From Thiothrix winogradskyi (lineage in GTDB: Bacteria; Pseudomonadota; Gammaproteobacteria; Thiotrichales; Thiotrichaceae), in the NCBI RefSeq assembly GCF_021650935.1, contig NZ_CP091244.1:310001-374000 (forward strand): a DNA stretch of 64,000 nt, read 5' to 3'. The notes under the pieces were generated by a model. The model saw only the letters and a list, made by a program, of their open reading frames with translations, made no database searches and had not been told where the DNA came from. The position numbers were made by a program, and so were the translations under genes. Positions 58,500-64,000 of the stretch are shown here, piece after piece. Positions within the stretch are counted from its first letter, which is position 1. The number at the start of each line of letters is the position of its first letter.

Positions 58500-59048
58500 A
58501 GGACAAATTCAAGAAGGGACAAGATTTGTCCTACAAGAGCCATTACGATGAATAGCAGGGCAGATACTACCTGAAAATTAAGCAGTTGTAGAACACTTTA
58601 GTTACAGTTAGATGAGATTCTAATGGGCAATGCAAGCGAAAAGCGGGTCTCCATCCTTGGAAACCCGCCAATGAACGATGATCGTGACAGAGACAACGCA
58701 ATAGTAACCACTATCACATGCCTATCCATCTTCTCCAGACCAGCGGCTTCGAGCGGTGCTTGCCAAATTATCCTCTCGGCAAGCCTTCATTAGGTGATAC
58801 GGGGGCAATAGTGGTCGAAAGTGTTCACCTTTTATTAACCGAAACAGCATCTATCGCGGGTGGGCTAATCCGCATCCATTTATTTTTATCATTTTGCTGT
58901 TCTTGCTCTTGAAACTGAATGTAACCTGAATAAGTTGTTATGGAAAGATGAATTTACTTGGTGGCGATAAGCTCAATAGATAACTAACATTCACCACCTA
59001 GTCGACTGAAACATTGCGTTTTCAAACCTAAAATTTTCTCTTGCAATG
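58500..59048. other. 0.55 kb stretch without a supported gene
   Basis: No frame with a ribosome site and plausible protein. It contains the hairpin at 58643-58668 and GCTTGCC/GGCAAGC (about 58759-58785). Transcripts of the amidase gene (59049-59825) probably run into it. The structured middle could be an untranslated RNA, but it matches no RNA family I can name. Confidence 0.4.
58643..58668 (-). terminator. Hairpin, probable minus-strand terminator
   Basis: GCGGGT/ACCCGC stem (58643-58648, 58663-58668) extended by TC/GA pairs; on the minus strand TTTT follows. About 380 bases past the amidase gene end. Confidence 0.55.
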
Positions 59049-59825
59049 CTATTTGCCGGAACCGGTAAACTTACGCAGTCTGGCTTTGCCGTCGTGCATC
59101 TCGGTTTCAAATTCTTCGGTTTCAATCTCAATCCCATCCGTTTTTGCACTGATGATCAGCTTTTTTCCAAGGTAAAGCGATGAGTGCCCCAGCCCGCCCT
59201 CGGTAGGGAAAGCCATAATATCACCCACTTCCGGTTGCGCTGCGGCATCAGAGCGTGCACGCGGCACTCTGGCATTGGTGAAGCTTCTGAGATTACGGTC
59301 TGACTTTGCCAGTTCATTGGCCTGCGGTGCCCATAAATAACAAGTATTGCCATGACATTCATGCGCTGCCGGATAGCCATTACCTTTGATTTTTGTCCCG
59401 CCCAAATTCTTGGCTATGCTTAAGCCAACACCAGCGCCGACGGCATAGGCATCCGCAACCAGTTTATTGCACTTCCAATCGTATGCGTTGTAGGTACTCA
59501 CGCGGACTTTGGTGGGGTCGAAGGTGTCTGCTTCCAACTCATCTTTGTTCAGGATAGTGCCAAGGCTTTTTATATCAAACGCATACGTGACGCGGTAATC
59601 CTCGTTAATGTACATGCGAAACACCCATGTCAACGCTTTCAGGCGCGGCAACAAATCTGCCGCATGACGTTGCATGAGGTCACGGTATTGATTCATCGCT
59701 GGGGTGAGACGTTGTTCTATATTGGTTCCAAAGGGGTAGTTGTCGGGGTCGCCCTGTGTCAGTTCCTGACTACGTTTAGCGAACTTTTCAAGAACTTGTT
59801 GAATGAGTGCATCTATTTCCATCAT
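59049..59825 (-). CDS. Papain-fold (NlpC/CHAP-like) amidase domain protein
   Basis: 258 residues, no signal peptide. The C-terminal half has a Cys nucleophile in DWKCNKLVADAYAVGAGVG (near residue 120) and a His in GGLGHSSLYLGKKLIISA (near 218) in the order of NlpC/P60 and CHAP peptidoglycan amidases. The N-terminal ~100 residues are helical and unassigned. Lacking a signal it might be a secreted effector or act in the cytosol; no immunity gene is recognised. Ribosome site GGAGG lies just upstream of the tandem ATGs. Confidence 0.65.
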   Translation of the reverse strand: MMEIDALIQQVLEKFAKRSQELTQGDPDNYPFGTNIEQRLTPAMNQYRDLMQRHAADLLPRLKALTWVFRMYINEDYRVTYAFDIKSLGTILNKDELEADTFDPTKVRVSTYNAYDWKCNKLVADAYAVGAGVGLSIAKNLGGTKIKGNGYPAAHECHGNTCYLWAPQANELAKSDRNLRSFTNARVPRARSDAAAQPEVGDIMAFPTEGGLGHSSLYLGKKLIISAKTDGIEIETEEFETEMHDGKARLRKFTGSGK

Positions 59826-59922
59826 CAGCCTCCTTTACCACCGTTAGCAGCGACCAAAGTGGTGCGCTTGTTTGCGAGTTTAGCTTAATATCATGCCTTT
59901 ACCGCAAGCCCAAGTGAAGATT

Positions 59923-60387
59923 ATGACAGACAATGCCAGCAACCCCGCCGAACCCGTGTGGACAGTTGTCCAGCAAGCCGCCGCCGATGACGGTTTGCAC
60001 CTGTTACGGATGCTGGATGTGGGGGAGAATTTCCCGTTTCGGCATTACCCGGAACGCTTCAGCGTTTTGTGGGAGTTTACCGAACTCGACGCGGAAGGTT
60101 TGCCCAGCGCGGCGGAACTCACCCGCATGAAGGATTTTGAAAACGCCTTGTGTGCGGTGATGCAAACCGACCATGCCGCGTTATTGGTGATGGTATTCAC
60201 CGAGCCTGCCCACCGCGAATTTATCTGGTTGGCACGCAATAAATCAGCCTTCCCGAACCGGCTCAATACGGCGGAAAGTTTGGGTGCGAAACTCCCCATC
60301 ACCCTTGACCATGAAACCGATGCGCAAGGCGAGTTTTACCTCTCGTATGCGACAAAAGTGCTGGAACGCTTGAAACAAACGCCATGA
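59923..60387 (+). CDS. DUF695-like hypothetical protein
   Basis: About 154 residues from ATG 59923 (a 30-base longer start at 59893 is possible). The pattern EPVWTVVQQAAADDGLHLLRMLD...YPERFSVLWEFTELDAEGLPSAAELTRMKDFENAL then REFIWLARNK resembles DUF695 proteins, whose function is unknown. Overlaps the N-terminal glutamine amidase gene by 4 bases, so the two are linked. Confidence 0.6.
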   Translation: MTDNASNPAEPVWTVVQQAAADDGLHLLRMLDVGENFPFRHYPERFSVLWEFTELDAEGLPSAAELTRMKDFENALCAVMQTDHAALLVMVFTEPAHREFIWLARNKSAFPNRLNTAESLGAKLPITLDHETDAQGEFYLSYATKVLERLKQTP

Positions 60388-60938
60388 AACTGCCCGAACG
60401 GGAACGCTACCGCTACCAGTCTCGCTACTGCGAAGAAAACATCTGGCATCTGTGTCAGCAGCCAGAATTCCAGCACAGTGACGTAATGGTAATCGCGTCA
60501 AAAGGCAGGTTTTTCCCCATTCTCTGTCAGCGCGAGGCGAGTGTGCCGACTGAACCGCTGCTGTGGGATTACCACGTTGTGTTGCTGTGGCACGCCGCGC
60601 TGGGTGTGCGTTACATCCTCGATTTCGATACCACCTTACCGTTTTGCACGCCGGTCGCGGATTATTTTCACCAAGCGTTTGTGGATGAATCCGTGTTAAA
60701 ACCGAGGTTTGTACCGCTGTTTCGGGTCATGCCTAGCGCGGAATATGCCGAAAAGCTGTTGAGCGACCGGCGGCACATGCGCGATGCCAACGGTTGGCTG
60801 GCAGAGCCACCGCCTTGGTCGCCGACCAGCGTTACCGACAGTAATTTGCACAAATTTACCGATATGCATGACACCGACTATGGGCAAATTTTGACGGCAG
60901 CGCAGGTGTTGATGCACACGGGCAAATTGATGCAATAA
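60384..60938 (+). CDS. Protein N-terminal glutamine amidohydrolase (NTAQ1 family)
   Basis: 184 residues. Motifs of the mainly eukaryotic NTAQ1 family: YCEENIWHLC (catalytic Cys16), LLWDYHVVLLW (His64), YILDFDTTLPF (Asp80/82), followed by FRVMPSAEYAEKLLSDRRHMRDANGWLAEPPPWSP. In eukaryotes it converts N-terminal Gln to Glu in the arginine N-degron pathway. Its role in this bacterium is unknown. Length is close to the animal enzymes. The 3' end overlaps the convergent fic gene by 61 bases. Confidence 0.85.
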   Translation: MKLPERERYRYQSRYCEENIWHLCQQPEFQHSDVMVIASKGRFFPILCQREASVPTEPLLWDYHVVLLWHAALGVRYILDFDTTLPFCTPVADYFHQAFVDESVLKPRFVPLFRVMPSAEYAEKLLSDRRHMRDANGWLAEPPPWSPTSVTDSNLHKFTDMHDTDYGQILTAAQVLMHTGKLMQ

Positions 60939-62020
60939 CGCGCATAGCGCAGTTCCCCGGTTTTGTGCAGCACGCCTAATTCCACCAGTTCTTGCAAGTC
61001 GCGGGTAGCGGTTGCGCGTGAAGCATTGGTCAGGCTGAGGTAATTCTTGGCGCTCATGCCGCCGTTGAACCCGCCGATGCCTTCGGCAAATAGCCGTGCC
61101 ACGACCTTTTCCTGACGTGGATTCAGTTTGCCGCGTACTTGGTCATACAAACGGGTTTTGCCGATCAGGAATTCGACTTGCTGGCGCGAATGGCGCACTG
61201 CCGCCAGCACGGTTTCGGCGAAATACGCCAGCCAACGTTGAATGTCATTATCTTTGTTCGCCCATTCCAGTTCGGTGTAATAGGCTTTTTTGTGCTGTTC
61301 GATGGTGTGGGCAAGCGCAATCAGCGTGGGTTGCCCCAAGCCTTGCGCGAGGGCTTTTTCTGCCAAGGCGCGGGCAATACGCCCATTGCCGTCTTCAAAC
61401 GGGTGGATACTGACGAAATACAGGTGGGCAATGCCTGCGCGGATCAGGGGCGGCAATGCGTCCGGTGCGTTGGTTTCGGTACGGTTGAACCAGTCCACAA
61501 AGGCAGCCATTTCTGCTTCCATCTGTGCGGAAGGCGGGGCTTCAAAATGCACCTTGGGATCATCCAGCCGCCCAGAAACGACCTGCATGGCTTCAGAATG
61601 CGTGCGGTACGCGCCAATCATTTGCAAATCCCGCCGCCCGTTCAACAACATCGAATGCCAATCGAACAGGGTTTGATGACTGAGCGGTTGCTGAAAGTGA
61701 GTGTATAAATTCACCATCATTTCCGCGATGCCGTATTCCGCAGGTGTCACTTGCCGCCGATCCGTTTGCAAGCCGAATTGCCGCCGAATCGACGACTGCA
61801 CACTGTCACGGTTGAGGTATTCGCCTTCAATCGCCGAGGTTTGCATGGCTTCGTTGCTGACCATTTCCACTTTTAGTTGGGTGCGGTCATCTTCCGTCAG
61901 GTGCGTGAATGCGCCCAGCAGCAAGCCGGATTCGTGCGCAAAAGCGGTTTCCAAGGGCATCAGCTTCAGTGGGTCGAAGCTGAAATTAGGCCAGTCGGGT
62001 TGTTGCCAGTTCCATGTCAT
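60878..62020 (-). CDS. Fic-family protein with inhibitory helix and wHTH
   Basis: 380 residues. An N-terminal inhibitory motif TSAIEGE ((S/T)xxxE(G/N), residues ~61-67) marks a self-inhibited class II Fic. The Fic core HPFEDGNGRIARAL lies near residue 215, with a C-terminal winged helix (FNGGMSAKNYLSLTNASRATATRDLQELVELGVL). Usually transfers AMP from ATP to a target protein. An inverted repeat TTCTATA/TATAGAA (62037-62043, 62070-62076) upstream might be its own operator. Confidence 0.93.
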   Translation of the reverse strand: MTWNWQQPDWPNFSFDPLKLMPLETAFAHESGLLLGAFTHLTEDDRTQLKVEMVSNEAMQTSAIEGEYLNRDSVQSSIRRQFGLQTDRRQVTPAEYGIAEMMVNLYTHFQQPLSHQTLFDWHSMLLNGRRDLQMIGAYRTHSEAMQVVSGRLDDPKVHFEAPPSAQMEAEMAAFVDWFNRTETNAPDALPPLIRAGIAHLYFVSIHPFEDGNGRIARALAEKALAQGLGQPTLIALAHTIEQHKKAYYTELEWANKDNDIQRWLAYFAETVLAAVRHSRQQVEFLIGKTRLYDQVRGKLNPRQEKVVARLFAEGIGGFNGGMSAKNYLSLTNASRATATRDLQELVELGVLHKTGELRYARYCINLPVCINTCAAVKICP

Positions 62021-62106
62021 GAGTCATTCGCCGTTATTCTATAACTCATTTATAGCTTATTTTGTGAGGTATAGAAATAGCGTAATCATCTATTTGACGT
62101 TCGTCA

Positions 62107-63342
62107 TTATCCCAACCGCTCATCAATCTCCGCCAGCGCATCCCCAATCTTTTGACTTTCTGCGCCTAACACGCCTTCCGTCGCCGCAATCACCTGCCAT
62201 TGCCGGGTAGCTGAGCGCACTTGTTCCAGCACTTCCCGCCAGCGTTTGATCCCGCAACTTTCCGCAACACGTTGAATATCTTTCAGGCGTGGATTGCCGC
62301 TGCCTGCAATGTCGGTGGTATGTTGGTTGTTGATGCCGCTGCTGAAGGTCAGGTCGAATGCCGGTGACAATTCCCAACCGGGGGCATGGCGGATGAAAGC
62401 AAAGTTTTTGGCATGATCATCCTTGTTGTGGGTGAGGACGTTGAACAGCATCAGGCGAAAAGCTTTTTCGGCTTCCGCCACACTGCGGGTAATGTTGTGG
62501 GTGGCATTGATGACGGTTTCGTAGCCAATACAAGGCAGCCGATGGCTAGCGTAAATATAGCCCGACAAACTGAGGACGTGATGCCGCGTATTGCCGTCGC
62601 GGTCAAAACGGCGCACCGCAAAAAACTCATCCGCAAGCGCATCCTGACCGACCCGTAGTAAACGGCATTCCGGCATTGCCAGCCCTGCCTGTTGTGCCAT
62701 TTTCGCGTAAGCCAGTTCGATGCGCCCCATATCGGGAGAATCTTCCCGCGCCCGAAACTTCACCATCCAGTGTGCATAACCCTGCGGCACAGCGCGGAAA
62801 CCGGACAGGCATTCATCCGCCAGATCGGACAAGGCGACGGTCACTTTCGGGCGTGCGCCACCGGGAGAACCACCCTGCACCTGCAATTGCTGCAACACTT
62901 GCGGCGTTTCGCCTTGCAACAACTGTTCGGCAGAGTGTGCCAGTTGTGCAATATCCACCGTTTCCGTCAGGGCTTCGGTGGGAATTTCCGGCTCGTATTC
63001 CAGTGTGCCCATTGCGCGTGAACCGATGTAGGCCAGCCGATCCAGCGGAGTGATTTCATGCGCTTGCCAGCCCGTTTGCTGACGGAATGCCCGATCCATT
63101 AGCAACAAACCCCAGCCATCCGGCAAGGAGTCGTAAAAAACCCCGTGCAAGCCGCCAAATTCCTGTGGCTCTGGGGAAAGCTGCGATTCTGCCTGAAACG
63201 GCAGCGTGCCGGGTGACAGATCAAACCCCGTCTTCAGCCAAGCGCGGTCATACTGGAAATAAATCCGCCCCCGCGCATCCGTTCCCAACTCACCCACAGT
63301 CGTACCGGCGATATGTACCCGCAAACGTGAAATGTGTTTCAT
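62107..63342 (-). CDS. hipA: HipA-family kinase toxin
   Basis: 411 residues. N-terminal subdomain (LRVHIAGTTVGELGTDARGRIYFQYD) and kinase core with GGSPGGARPKVTVAL (P-loop-like), VKFRAREDSPDMGRIELAYAKMAQQAGLAMPECRLL, FFAVRRFDRDG, NVLTHNKDDHAKNFAF (catalytic Asp, HNKDDHxKN) and LSPAFDLTFS. HipA phosphorylates glutamyl-tRNA synthetase or related targets. It overlaps the upstream antitoxin gene by 4 bases. Confidence 0.94.
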   Translation of the reverse strand: MKHISRLRVHIAGTTVGELGTDARGRIYFQYDRAWLKTGFDLSPGTLPFQAESQLSPEPQEFGGLHGVFYDSLPDGWGLLLMDRAFRQQTGWQAHEITPLDRLAYIGSRAMGTLEYEPEIPTEALTETVDIAQLAHSAEQLLQGETPQVLQQLQVQGGSPGGARPKVTVALSDLADECLSGFRAVPQGYAHWMVKFRAREDSPDMGRIELAYAKMAQQAGLAMPECRLLRVGQDALADEFFAVRRFDRDGNTRHHVLSLSGYIYASHRLPCIGYETVINATHNITRSVAEAEKAFRLMLFNVLTHNKDDHAKNFAFIRHAPGWELSPAFDLTFSSGINNQHTTDIAGSGNPRLKDIQRVAESCGIKRWREVLEQVRSATRQWQVIAATEGVLGAESQKIGDALAEIDERLG

Positions 63343-63629
63343 AAACTCCCCCGTTGGCGCGTGGTGGTTTGCAGATCAGCAATGGTTTGCGGCGGCTTTT
63401 CCGCAAACAGGCGGTTGAAATTATCCATGCAATTCAGGGCGAACGCGAGTTTCAGCAGGTTGTGAAAACCGATTTGCCCGGTAGTTTCAAAGCGTTTGAT
63501 GCTGGCTTCGGCAACGCCGGATTTTTCTGCCAAGGTGCGCCGCGTGAAGTTGGCTGCCAACCGTTGCGCTTTGGCTTGGGCGGCAATGGTTTTCAGCAGT
63601 GCATCAGGCGTTTGGAAAGTAATAGGCAA
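63339..63629 (-). CDS. hipB: HipB-like Xre antitoxin
   Basis: 96 residues with an HTH (AAQAKAQRLAANFTRRTLAEKSGVAEASIKRFETTGQIGFHNLLKLAFAL). Antitoxin and autorepressor for the HipA gene that follows. The AT-rich upstream region (63630-63700) has an ATTGTA/TACAAT inverted pair that may be part of its operator. Confidence 0.9.
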   Translation of the reverse strand: MPITFQTPDALLKTIAAQAKAQRLAANFTRRTLAEKSGVAEASIKRFETTGQIGFHNLLKLAFALNCMDNFNRLFAEKPPQTIADLQTTTRQRGSL

Positions 63630-63763
63630 TATATTATCCTTAAAAAGGCTAAATTGTATCTAAGAGCCATTATACTATCTTTTATCTACAATACTGAAAG
63701 CTGAATTTTCGGATTGCCGTCGCCGTTATCCGCCAAATCATGACGCGGGTTGGGGCATTGTGG

Positions 63764-64000
63764 TTATTTTTTGTTTTGGCAAAACTTATCGAACGCTTCT
63801 GGCGTCAACTCAAACTGATGTTTCTTCGCCAATTCCCAAGGTCGTTCACATTGGTTAGTCGCCTGACACCACGAATATCCGGCGGAACCAATGCACCCAT
63901 GGGCATCCCGGTCTCCGCCCACTACTGGTGCAACGGGATTGGGTTTGGTTTCGTTACAGGCACATAAGGCAGACGCTAACACGGTTGCGGATACAAGTTT
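63764..64000 (-). CDS. Small lipoprotein (N-terminus outside window)
   Basis: The frame is open to the window edge and its visible start KLVSATVLASALCACNETK looks like a lipoprotein signal peptide with the Cys of LCAC as anchor, so the real start lies just beyond 64000. The mature part HGCIGSAGYSWCQATNQCERPWELAKKH has four Cys in a compact pattern known from small secreted bacterial proteins of unknown role. Confidence 0.65.
   Translation of the reverse strand, partial: KLVSATVLASALCACNETKPNPVAPVVGGDRDAHGCIGSAGYSWCQATNQCERPWELAKKHQFELTPEAFDKFCQNKK

Noticed and set aside
58700..58960. 6S RNA, SRP RNA or a known riboswitch
   Set aside because: Hairpins are present, but none of the conserved features of these RNAs was found.

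Overview
The window looks like chromosomal DNA of a filamentous sulfur-oxidising gammaproteobacterium, probably Thiothrix or a close relative. This is inferred from a secreted Tyr/Pro-rich sulfur-globule-type protein next to ordinary gammaproteobacterial housekeeping genes (hslR, ycgN, dtd, hisA/F/E, tatABC, gpmI, thiSG, trmB, purU, queG, pdxH, uvrD), together with c-type cytochromes and an arsenate-detoxification module. No rRNA or CRISPR was seen; there is one tRNA, tRNA-Arg(CCG). The genus assignment rests on gene content alone.

Layout. 1-8.2 kb is a long minus-strand block. It carries an AsmA-like gene cut by the left edge, a sulfur globule protein, hslR, ycgN and a lipoprotein. Upstream of these lies a compact acyl-carrier cassette (FkbH-like synthase, ACP, MaoC-SDR fusion, hexapeptide acyltransferase), then dtd and pip. 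8.27-20.73 kb is an integrated mobile element bounded by a 15-bp direct repeat. It carries a serine resolvase with a res-like site, strings of tiny overlapping orphan genes, two divergent Arc-type repressors with an operator array, two AlpA-type regulators, a P4-type primase and helicase, iteron-like repeats, an excisionase and a lambda-type integrase. An IS200-like element has interrupted one of its genes.

20.8-31.1 kb holds a DUF808 protein, a MoxR/DUF58/transglutaminase operon, a small cluster of orphan genes with a SUFU-like protein, a UPF0175/DUF3368 toxin-antitoxin pair, a DUF4145 protein and an rtcB gene split by an IS982-family element. 31.3-46.9 kb holds a HipB-like regulator with twin operators, creD, an MsbA-type exporter, a diheme cytochrome with a repetitive linker, tRNA-Arg, an arsR/GAPDH/arsJ module, a MazEF-type pair overlapping uvrD, cobH, pdxH and queG. 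46.9-57.2 kb is a co-directional run in which a type II restriction-modification pair sits seamlessly between hisA and hisF, followed by hisE, tatABC, gpmI, thiSG, trmB and purU. 57.3-64 kb is accessory: a cytochrome remnant, a frameshifted small gene, a papain-fold amidase, a eukaryotic-type N-terminal glutamine amidase, a Fic protein and a HipBA pair.

Functional themes: the acyl cassette probably makes and transfers a small acyl group; the arsenic module exports arsenate as arseno-phosphoglycerate; tat, gpmI, thi and his genes form one housekeeping run. At least four toxin-antitoxin or Fic-type modules and one restriction system are present. Several genes are broken by single- or double-base frameshifts (IS982 transposase, 13303-13613, 57952-58241); these could be real decay or sequencing error.
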